Positions 1-5,276 of a stretch of 5,276 nucleotides of DNA are shown piece by piece. This stretch comes from an uncultured Ruminococcus sp. (GTDB taxonomy: Bacteria; Bacillota; Clostridia; Oscillospirales; Ruminococcaceae). Under the pieces are notes generated by a model. It had not been told where the DNA came from. It made no database searches and saw only the letters and a list, made by a program, of their open reading frames with translations. Numbering within the stretch: the stretch's first letter is position 1; every line of letters starts with the position of its first letter. The stretch lies in contig NZ_CAMHRZ010000242.1 in NCBI RefSeq assembly GCF_946187255.1, forward strand, positions 1-5,276. Reading direction: 5' to 3'. The position numbers and the translations under genes were made by a program.

Positions 1-940
1 CTATGGCAAGGATGGGATTGAGTTTCTCCTTGTACTTCTCGTAGCCCGCACTTGCAACTTTTGAGCTGTTTTCTTTTTCGCTTTTGTCGGGTTCGGGACG
101 TATGATATTGACCGTATACACTCTTACAGTACCGCCCTCGGCTGTAACGGTAACAGTCTTCACATTGCTGCCGTATTCCAGCTTTGAACCGCCATCCACC
201 GTCACCATATCCGAAAATGCCGCCGCTTCCGCTGTTATCTCGGCTTTGGTGTCGGTGCTTTCGGCATATACCGTATAATCGAATACATCATAGGAAAACG
301 CGGGGGAAAGTATGCCCGCACTGCATGAAAGATCTATGAGATAACCCTCCACAACAGGCTGCTGTGCAGCAGTCTCAGTTTTCTCCTCGGGGCTGCTGTT
401 GGCAGGAGGCTCTGTCTCAGCGGCGGAAGATACTTCTCCTTCCCCGCTGTCGGGCGCATATGTGTCAGACGTATCTGTCTGAGCGTCATTGTCACTCTGC
501 CCGTCGCCCTCGCCCTCAACAGTAACCACTGTCGATGCGGAAGTTTCCGAAAGCACGGTGCCATCGGTGGAAAATACATAACCGTTAGTCAGAGAGAGGG
601 TGCAGCTGCCCTCTGCCACTGCCCTGAATGTAAGCGAACATTCAACAGAACCGGGATCGCCGTCGGGAAATCCCTGCACCGTAAGTATACCGCCGCCGCC
701 AATAGCATCACCGCCGACAAATTCTATCACGCTGTCATCATATTCAAGTCCTGTCCCCACAGTACCTATACCCGAATCCGATACTACCTTTACAGTGACC
801 ACAAAGGTCTCCCCGACAGAGGGAACTCCCGACACGGTAATACTGTCATAGGTATCAGCGTATGCCGTGATCTGCATAGCCGCAGCAGCGAAGAACGCAC
901 ATATAAATGCTTTCAGTTTCAAATTATCTCCCCGTTTCAT
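1..940 (-). CDS. Secreted cohesin-like / cadherin-like beta-sandwich protein (C-terminus off window)
   Basis: The frame stays open for 313 codons from ATG at 940 to the left edge, so the gene is partial. Residues 1-28 form a signal peptide: basic start, Ala/Phe-rich core, cleavage probably after AYA at 28. Residues about 30-141 look like a cohesin-type domain: repeated beta strands, the pattern VGETFVVTV, then LEYDDSVIEFV, a Gly-rich turn and a late LTFRAVAEGSCTLSL strand. Residues about 142-198 are an acidic Ser/Thr/Pro/Glu linker. Residues about 199-281 match the cadherin-like beta-sandwich family, with LSPAFS, DYTVYA and closing VYTVNIIR. The last residues are charged and helical-looking. 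In known bacteria this pairing occurs in extracellular surface proteins; cohesins can bind dockerins, but whether this one does is not shown. The anchor is outside the window. The gene lies 57 bp after the deacetylase stop on the same strand, so an operon is likely. A TTG start at 922, after GGGGAG, is an alternative in the same frame. Domain calls are from pattern memory. Confidence 0.82.
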   Translation of the reverse strand, partial: MKRGDNLKLKAFICAFFAAAAMQITAYADTYDSITVSGVPSVGETFVVTVKVVSDSGIGTVGTGLEYDDSVIEFVGGDAIGGGGILTVQGFPDGDPGSVECSLTFRAVAEGSCTLSLTNGYVFSTDGTVLSETSASTVVTVEGEGDGQSDNDAQTDTSDTYAPDSGEGEVSSAAETEPPANSSPEEKTETAAQQPVVEGYLIDLSCSAGILSPAFSYDVFDYTVYAESTDTKAEITAEAAAFSDMVTVDGGSKLEYGSNVKTVTVTAEGGTVRVYTVNIIRPEPDKSEKENSSKVASAGYEKYKEKLNPILAI

Positions 941-946
941 TGATAG

Positions 947-951
947 TCCTC
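947..951 (-). promoter_or_regulatory. Ribosome binding site of the cohesin-like gene (ATG start)
   Basis: On the minus strand GAGGA sits 6 nt before the ATG at 940. A second site, GGGGAG, lies inside the first codons and is 5 nt before an in-frame TTG at 922. Both give a workable signal peptide. I prefer the ATG because of codon strength, but the start is not settled. Confidence 0.6.
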
Positions 952-997
952 ATACATCCGATGGACGGATCATGTTACCGATGATATTATACATCAA

Positions 998-1903
998 TTA
1001 TGCTTTTGGGTCAACAGTTTTGAAGTCACTGAGCATATTATTCATAAAACTTTCAGTGTCTGTCAATCCCGAACGATTATACCTGTTCAGCCCGAAAAGG
1101 CAGTGGCTATCGCCCTTGACTATATAATTCGGCTTTTCCTCCACCCCGAGAGATGCTTCAAAACCCAGTTCCCGAATAACCTGTTCTGCGGTATCGCTGT
1201 GAAAGCCGTAGGGATATGTAAAGGTATTCGGCCTGAAACCGCAGTTCGTGTCAAACAGCCGCTGGAGACCGTCTATATCCGTGATAAGCGCATGACGGTA
1301 TTCCGCATCGCTCTCACTGACTTTTTTCAGCACACCCTTTCTGTCTTCAAGGCTGTGCATATCGAAGCTGTGACTGCAAAACTCGTAATATCCGCTGTCC
1401 CGCATCTCGTTTATATCGCACCAGCGGAGATAAGAATAAGCCGCAGATGGATTTTCCGCACTTTCGGAAGCATCGGTGGTATAGGAACCTACAACGGATA
1501 CAGTCGCCTTGAAGTTTTCCTTTTTAAGCAAGCCTATCAGGTATTCGTAATTGTTATAACAGCCGTCATCAAATGTCAGTATAACAGGCTTGTCAGGCAG
1601 TTCGCCATTGTAGTTCACATACTTTATCAGGTCATTAACGAACACAGGTGTAAAGCTGTTGTGCTTGAGATATTCGATATCCTCTTCCACCTGATCGAGA
1701 CTTACTATGTATTCGCCGCATTTTTCATTGTCGAGAAGCACGCTGTGATACATGATGATGGGCACAGCTATCCCATTGTTTTCCGCCTTTGCGTCCTCTT
1801 TTTCTTCAGCGGAACAGGTGCTTTTCACTCCTGCACCCACTGCGATGACCACAGGCAGCAGCACCGCAAGAAACACCTTGTTAAGTTTGATCGTTCGGAA
1901 CAT
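998..1903 (-). CDS. Secreted or membrane-tethered polysaccharide deacetylase (CE4 / NodB-like)
   Basis: This 301-residue protein is a predicted extracellular carbohydrate esterase family 4 enzyme, a metal-dependent hydrolase that removes N-acetyl groups from a glycan such as peptidoglycan or poly-GlcNAc. Residues 8-27 are a hydrophobic signal segment or anchor. PIIMYHSV (48-55) is the usual lead-in of this subgroup. TFDDG (110-114) gives the presumed catalytic base D112 and metal ligand D113. SHSFDMHSL (177-185) supplies metal ligands H178 and H183 in the HSxxxH spacing of IcaB/PgaB-like deacetylases, not the HSxxHP of classical CE4. TYPYG (229-233) and LNRYNR (272-277) correspond to the later conserved motifs. 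All catalytic residues appear intact. Start choice: GGAGGG lies 5 nt before the ATG. It diverges from the chemoreceptor gene and probably heads a transcript with the downstream cohesin-like gene. The true substrate cannot be read from the sequence. C30 is not in a good lipobox, so a lipoprotein is unlikely. Confidence 0.9.
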   Translation of the reverse strand: MFRTIKLNKVFLAVLLPVVIAVGAGVKSTCSAEEKEDAKAENNGIAVPIIMYHSVLLDNEKCGEYIVSLDQVEEDIEYLKHNSFTPVFVNDLIKYVNYNGELPDKPVILTFDDGCYNNYEYLIGLLKKENFKATVSVVGSYTTDASESAENPSAAYSYLRWCDINEMRDSGYYEFCSHSFDMHSLEDRKGVLKKVSESDAEYRHALITDIDGLQRLFDTNCGFRPNTFTYPYGFHSDTAEQVIRELGFEASLGVEEKPNYIVKGDSHCLFGLNRYNRSGLTDTESFMNNMLSDFKTVDPKA

Positions 1904-1908
1904 ATCAT

Positions 1909-1914
1909 CCCTCC
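1909..1914 (-). promoter_or_regulatory. Ribosome binding site of the deacetylase
   Basis: GGAGGG on the minus strand, 5 nt before the ATG at 1903, is a near-perfect anti-16S match and fixes the start. Confidence 0.85.
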
Positions 1915-1971
1915 ATGTAAATTCTTATATATTTTGAGTCAGTTCTTTTTTGTTAACGGCATATTTATTTC

Positions 1972-2010
1972 TGCATAGGGCGCTTTTTGCGGCTGTGAGC
2001 GCTGTATGCA
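1972..2010. repeat. Interrupted inverted repeat in the divergent spacer
   Basis: TGCATA (1972-1977) pairs with TATGCA (2005-2010), and GCGCT (1980-1984) pairs with AGCGC (1998-2002). Between the two arms are one G-G mismatch and one possible G-U pair. The loop is 13 nt (1985-1997). The GC-rich core stands out in an otherwise AT-rich spacer. No T-run follows it on either strand, so it does not look like a terminator. If the deacetylase transcript starts near 2027, this would be a hairpin in its leader. As DNA it could be an operator. Confidence 0.5.
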
Positions 2011-2033
2011 TTGAAATTTATGTCGTTTACTTT

Positions 2034-2039
2034 AGTATA
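2034..2039 (-). promoter_or_regulatory. Possible -10 element for the deacetylase transcript
   Basis: The minus strand reads TATACT here, a good sigma-A -10 box, with a T-rich tract upstream (2054-2061) but no good -35 hexamer at 16-18 nt spacing. TTGAAT at 2061-2066 is 21 nt away, which is too far. It would give a leader of about 120 nt containing the 1972-2010 dyad. A weaker alternative is TTAACA (1951-1956) with TATATA (1926-1931) at 19-nt spacing, close to the gene. Neither is decisive. Confidence 0.27.
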
Positions 2040-2084
2040 TATGCTGTTTCTTTAAAAAAAATTCAAAAAATCGACTTTTGCTAC

Positions 2085-2113
2085 TTGAAAAAATTGTGCA
2101 AATATGATATACT
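2085..2113 (+). promoter_or_regulatory. Sigma-A promoter of the chemoreceptor gene, extended -10
   Basis: The -35 box TTGAAA (2085-2090) and the -10 box TATACT (2108-2113) are separated by exactly 17 nt. TGA precedes the -10, giving the extended TGnTATACT form. A-tracts upstream (2054-2070) resemble an UP element. Expected transcription start is about 2119-2121, leaving a leader of roughly 55 nt before the ATG. No sigma-D (flagellar) promoter pattern was seen, so the gene appears under housekeeping control. Confidence 0.75.
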
Positions 2114-2161
2114 TTAATTTAGATTAAAATCGAATTACAGCATTTTGATAAATTTTTTAAC

Positions 2162-2167
2162 GGGAGG
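2162..2167 (+). promoter_or_regulatory. Ribosome binding site that decides the chemoreceptor start
   Basis: GGGAGG lies 8 nt before ATG 2176. A TTG two codons earlier (2170) is only 2 nt from this site and cannot be served by it, so the ATG is preferred. Confidence 0.85.
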
Positions 2168-2175
2168 CGTTGATC

Positions 2176-4329
2176 ATGAAAACCTTACGCTCTAAACTGA
2201 TGTTGATAATGTTTGTTGCTGCACTCGTTATCATCGGTCTTCTTGACTTTGTGGCGATCCAGGCTATCAACAAAACTACTAAGGATACGCTCAAGAGTTC
2301 AGCAAAGCCCCTTGCGGTACAGGGTGCGACCAATTTTGAAAAATCTGTCAAGCAGTATGAGATGGATATCAATAAGGCTGTCAGATCGACCGCTTTTACC
2401 AGCGCCGAAAGCGGCGAGGAAATGGTCGCGGCGCTGAAAGAGGAATTTCCCGATGAAATACTGAACAAGCTGACCTATTCGATAACAGACTCCGACGGAC
2501 AGCTGATATATTCCACCAGCAATGATGACTACTCCACGGTACAAAGGGCGGATATCGACAAGGCAATCTCGACGAAGTCCACTGTTGTGGGCAAGCTGAA
2601 TTACTACAACAGGAACGGCAGATCGGGTCATAAGTTCGCGGTGATGAAGTCCTTCGTCAAGGACAACAAGGACGTTGTTGCGGCGGTCGTGATCGATGCT
2701 TCGGTGCTCGATGAGATATTCGAGAACGTGGCTACAGGCGACAAGGGCTATGCTTTCATCGTTGACAGCGACGGAAATATCCTCATCCACACAGGCAACC
2801 TCACAGGGCTCGATAATATCAACGTGCTGTCTGCCGCCAAGTCGGATTCAAGCTACAAGTCTTTCTCGGAAGCTGTTGAGACTATGATATCCAAGAGCGA
2901 ATCCGCAGGAGAATTCTCCTATGACGGTCATCAGTATGTTTACGGCTCGGCTTCCACAAAGTACTTCAATACTGATATATGCTACGCACTCACACCCGAT
3001 GATTTCAGTGATGCCACGGCTGTTGCCACACGCAGCATCGTCATTATCGCCTGCGTACTGCTGGTGCTGACGATAATATCCTCGCTGATATTCTCCAGAA
3101 GGCTCACAAAGCCCATAGTATCAGCAACCGACCGTATCAAACAGCTGGCGCAGGGCAACCTGAGCGCTCCCGTTGATGTATGGTACTCAAAGGACGAGCT
3201 GGGTGTACTTACAAGCTCACTGGAAGAAACTATCGTTGCACTCAGGCAGTACATCAACCTCATCACCATCGCCCTCAATCAGATATCCGAAGGCAACCTT
3301 TGCCACAGGATGGAGGGCACTTTCAAGGGCGACTTCCAGCAGATAAAGACTACATTCAATGATATACTCAATTCACTTTCGGATACCTTTGCTTCCATAA
3401 ATACCGCCGCAGAGCAGGTTAATACAGGCGCTGTACAGGTATCCAACTCGGCACAGTCGGTATCACAGGGCTCTACACAGCAGGCGTCGGCTATCGAGGA
3501 GCTTTCGGTAACGCTTAAAGACGTCGCAAAGCAGGTTGAGCAGAATGCCGCTGATGCAAAGAACGCTGACAATATCGTTACCAACAATGCAAAGGCTATC
3601 GGCACCTGCAATGACGATATGACGAATATGCTGGGTGCGATAAACGAGATACGCACATCCTCAGAGGAGATATCCAAGATAATCAAGGTCATCGACGAGA
3701 TCGCTTTCCAGACCAATATACTCGCACTGAATGCTGCGGTCGAGGCTGCGCGTGAGGGCTCAAAGGGCTTCGGCGTGGTAGCTGACGAAGTAAGAAGACT
3801 TGCATCCCGTTCAGCCGAGGCTGCAAAGCAGACAGCTTCACTGATAGAAAACTCTTCGCAGGCTGTATCAAAGGGCTCGCAGATAGCCGAGAAGACAGCG
3901 GAGTCCCTTGAAGATATCGTTAAGGGCTCCACCGAGATACAGTCGCTGGTCAAGAACATATCCGAAGCCTCCGAAGCGCAGACGGAAGCTATCACGCAGA
4001 TCAACACGGGTCTTGTACAGATCTCCACCGTTGTATCGGCAAATACCTCCGCTTCTGTGGGTACGGCATCTGCCAGTGAGGAGCTTTCAAGCCAGTCGCT
4101 GATACTCAAGAATATGATCGCCAAGTTCAGGCTGAGCGAGACGGAGCTTCCGACGGCTGTCGGGGAGAGATACGAATATGTACCTGCAGATAGTCATTCC
4201 TCGCTGATGGCTGACAGGATAAAGCAGTTTACGGCTGAATCAATTGCTAACGATGACACCGATGATGATATCGATATCAACGATTTCGATATCGATGAAT
4301 TTACCGATGACGAAGACGATAAGTACTGA
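2176..4329 (+). CDS. Methyl-accepting chemotaxis protein with extracellular Cache-type sensor
   Basis: A complete 717-residue transmembrane chemoreceptor that would pass ligand binding outside the cell to CheA/CheW inside. TM1 is about 8-30. The extracellular region 31-286 looks like a double Cache domain, with YSITDSDGQLIYST (101-114) and GYAFIVDSDGNILIH (191-205) strands. TM2 is about 287-306. A HAMP domain follows (about 307-359; LTKPI, QGNLS, KDELG) and a second HAMP-like segment (about 360-410; ISEGNL). The signalling coiled-coil hairpin covers about 411-653. Its tip carries DEIAFQTNILALNAAVEAAR (507-526). One methylation region, QQASAIEEL (435-443), is clear. Arm length resembles the 36-heptad class. 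Oddities: two residues are missing just after the tip compared with EAARAGExGxGFAVVA receptors; the usual Glu pair near the C-terminal end is V628-G629; and the tail 654-717 ends in an Asp-rich run instead of a CheR-binding pentapeptide. The ligand is unknown. It is followed 29 bp later by the phosphofructokinase gene. Confidence 0.95.
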   Translation: MKTLRSKLMLIMFVAALVIIGLLDFVAIQAINKTTKDTLKSSAKPLAVQGATNFEKSVKQYEMDINKAVRSTAFTSAESGEEMVAALKEEFPDEILNKLTYSITDSDGQLIYSTSNDDYSTVQRADIDKAISTKSTVVGKLNYYNRNGRSGHKFAVMKSFVKDNKDVVAAVVIDASVLDEIFENVATGDKGYAFIVDSDGNILIHTGNLTGLDNINVLSAAKSDSSYKSFSEAVETMISKSESAGEFSYDGHQYVYGSASTKYFNTDICYALTPDDFSDATAVATRSIVIIACVLLVLTIISSLIFSRRLTKPIVSATDRIKQLAQGNLSAPVDVWYSKDELGVLTSSLEETIVALRQYINLITIALNQISEGNLCHRMEGTFKGDFQQIKTTFNDILNSLSDTFASINTAAEQVNTGAVQVSNSAQSVSQGSTQQASAIEELSVTLKDVAKQVEQNAADAKNADNIVTNNAKAIGTCNDDMTNMLGAINEIRTSSEEISKIIKVIDEIAFQTNILALNAAVEAAREGSKGFGVVADEVRRLASRSAEAAKQTASLIENSSQAVSKGSQIAEKTAESLEDIVKGSTEIQSLVKNISEASEAQTEAITQINTGLVQISTVVSANTSASVGTASASEELSSQSLILKNMIAKFRLSETELPTAVGERYEYVPADSHSSLMADRIKQFTAESIANDDTDDDIDINDFDIDEFTDDEDDKY
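4270..4296 (+). repeat. Perfect 9-bp stem with 9-nt loop inside the chemoreceptor 3' end
   Basis: ATCGATATC (4270-4278) is the reverse complement of GATATCGAT (4288-4296), with a 9-nt loop. It lies in codons for the repeated Asp-Ile-Asp motif of the acidic tail, which may be reason enough for it. No U-run follows, so it is not a classical terminator. It could still shape the mRNA between the two genes. Confidence 0.5.
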
Positions 4330-4343
4330 TTAATCAATAAAGA

Positions 4344-4348
4344 AAGGA
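4344..4348 (+). promoter_or_regulatory. Ribosome binding site of the phosphofructokinase
   Basis: AAGGA, 10 nt before ATG 4359, lies in the 29-bp gap after the chemoreceptor stop. The spacing is slightly long. The gap also holds the palindrome TGATTAATCA (4327-4336), which includes the stop codon, and no terminator. Confidence 0.65.
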
Positions 4349-4358
4349 ATTGATCGAA

Positions 4359-5276
4359 ATGAAGAGAAGGATAGGCATACTCACAAGCGGCGGCGACTGT
4401 CCCGGACTCAACGCGACCATAAGAGGTGTTGCGAAGGCTTGCTATGAGAAGTTCGGAGAGGACGTTGAGATCGTAGGAATCCACGACGGCTACTACGGAC
4501 TTATCAACGGTATGTGCAAGGAAATGAAGCAGTCCGATTTCTCGGGTATACTTACCACAGGCGGAACTATCTTCGGCACAAAGAGGACACCTTTCAAGAT
4601 GATGCAGGTCATTGAGGACGACAAGGTGGATAAAGTCAAGGCGATGAAAGCCACCTACAAGAAGCAGAAGCTGGACTGTCTGCTGACTTTGGGCGGAAAC
4701 GGAACCCACAAGACTGCCAATCTGCTTTCCTCAGAAGGACTTAATGTTATCGGTCTGCCGAAAACGATAGACAACGATATATGGGGCACCAGTGTTACCT
4801 TTGGTTTCCACACAGCAGTAGATACTGCCACCGATGTTATCGACCGTCTGCACTCCACTGCAAACTCTCACGGACGCATCCTCGTTGCGGAGATTATGGG
4901 CAACAAGGCGGGCTGGCTGACGCTGTACTCGGGAATTGCGGGCGGTGCTGACATGATAGTCATCCCCGAGATACCCTACGATATCGAAAAGCTGGCAGAT
5001 GCCTGCGAGCGCCGCGATTCTAAGGGCTTCTCGATAATGGCTGTGGCTGAGGGCGCTTTTGACAAGGCGGAAGCGAAGATGAAGAAAAAGGAACGTGCAA
5101 AGGCAAGGGCGGAACAGGGTCTCACCACAGCCACTGCGCGTATCGCAAAGCAGATAGAGCAGATGACAGGCAGGGAGACGAGAGTATGCATTCCCGGGCA
5201 TATGCTGAGGGGCGGAAGTCCTTCCGCTTATGACAGAGTGCTTGCCACCCAGTTCGGCGTTCATGCGGCGGCTCTT
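4359..5276 (+). CDS. 6-phosphofructokinase, clostridial PKTIDND type (C-terminus off window)
   Basis: The open frame gives the first 306 residues of a PfkA-superfamily enzyme, which phosphorylates fructose 6-phosphate to fructose 1,6-bisphosphate in the cytoplasm (glycolysis). Visible motifs in order are GGDCPGLN (11-18, phosphoryl-donor loop), GTKRTPF (73-79), GGNGT (112-116), PKTIDND (134-140, catalytic Asp), MGN (180-182), PEIPY (203-207), AEG (230-232), and RVCIPGHMLRGGSP (275-288, sugar-phosphate binding). Compared with E. coli PfkA, Gly at position 104 is the ATP-type residue, Lys at position 124 is the PPi-type residue, Asp103 is Asn (N114) and Arg162 is Asn (N182). The donor is therefore uncertain; I lean to ATP. 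A Lys-rich insertion (about 234-255) is absent from E. coli PfkA and, from memory, typical of clostridial members. About 60 or more residues are missing at the right edge. The gene probably shares a transcript with the chemoreceptor. I give no symbol because several paralogues of this family can coexist in one genome. Confidence 0.92.
   Translation, partial: MKRRIGILTSGGDCPGLNATIRGVAKACYEKFGEDVEIVGIHDGYYGLINGMCKEMKQSDFSGILTTGGTIFGTKRTPFKMMQVIEDDKVDKVKAMKATYKKQKLDCLLTLGGNGTHKTANLLSSEGLNVIGLPKTIDNDIWGTSVTFGFHTAVDTATDVIDRLHSTANSHGRILVAEIMGNKAGWLTLYSGIAGGADMIVIPEIPYDIEKLADACERRDSKGFSIMAVAEGAFDKAEAKMKKKERAKARAEQGLTTATARIAKQIEQMTGRETRVCIPGHMLRGGSPSAYDRVLATQFGVHAAAL

Noticed and set aside
956..970. 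ATCCG/CGGAT inverted repeat between the deacetylase and the cohesin-like gene as a terminator
   Set aside because: The stem is only 5 bp and no U-run follows on the minus strand. It is too weak to split the presumed operon.
1811..1825. Lipoprotein cleavage site at C30 of the deacetylase
   Set aside because: The residues before Cys are Lys-Ser-Thr, which do not fit the lipobox. A signal peptidase I site or an uncleaved anchor is more likely.
1103..1978. Long plus-strand open frame of 291 codons
   Set aside because: It lies opposite the deacetylase gene, shows no known motif and has no ribosome binding site. The minus-strand protein has a full set of CE4 motifs.
2041..2113. Sigma-D (flagellar) promoter for the chemoreceptor
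   Set aside because: No TAAA-N15-GCCGATAA-like pair was found, while a well-spaced sigma-A promoter is present.
2170..2172. TTG as the chemoreceptor start
   Set aside because: Only 2 nt from the GGGAGG site. The ATG at 2176 has 8-nt spacing and gives the usual MKT start before TM1.
2114..2175. c-di-GMP (GEMM) riboswitch in the chemoreceptor leader
   Set aside because: Chemoreceptor genes in Clostridia sometimes carry one, but this leader is only about 55 nt, very AT-rich and lacks the conserved core.
3279..4124. Long minus-strand open frame of 281 codons
   Set aside because: It is antisense to the chemoreceptor signalling domain. Its Ser/Ala/Cys-rich composition is what the repetitive coiled-coil codons give in reverse.

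Overview
The window reads like a chromosomal segment of a Gram-positive gut or rumen Clostridium-group bacterium, most plausibly a Ruminococcus-like member of the Oscillospiraceae. This is inferred from four things: intermediate GC coding sequence with AT-rich spacers, strong GGAGG-type ribosome binding sites, a secreted protein pairing a cohesin-like with a cadherin-like module, and a clostridial phosphofructokinase with GGNGT and PKTIDND motifs. No rRNA, tRNA, mobile element or CRISPR array is visible, so the species cannot be fixed.

Layout: two pairs of genes diverge from a 272-bp AT-rich spacer (1904-2175). Leftward (- strand) lie a secreted or membrane-tethered polysaccharide deacetylase (998-1903) and then, 57 bp downstream, a secreted protein with a cohesin-like domain, an acidic Ser/Thr linker and a cadherin-like beta sandwich (1-940, running off the left edge). 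Rightward (+ strand) lie a complete methyl-accepting chemotaxis protein (2176-4329) and, 29 bp later, a 6-phosphofructokinase (4359-5276, running off the right edge). The spacer holds a convincing extended -10 promoter for the chemoreceptor, a weaker candidate for the deacetylase, and a 39-nt interrupted dyad between them.

The leftward pair looks like a cell-surface unit: one enzyme that trims N-acetyl groups from a glycan and one protein built of adhesion or scaffold modules. The rightward pair joins an environmental sensor to a glycolytic enzyme with no visible terminator between them, so co-transcription is likely, although a functional link is only inferred.

I see no wholly new system. 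The points that merit a second look are in the chemoreceptor (a two-residue gap beside the signalling tip, loss of one expected Glu pair, an Asp-rich tail in place of a CheR-tether), in the mixed ATP/PPi signature of the phosphofructokinase, and in two RNA-scale hairpins (1972-2010 and 4270-4296).
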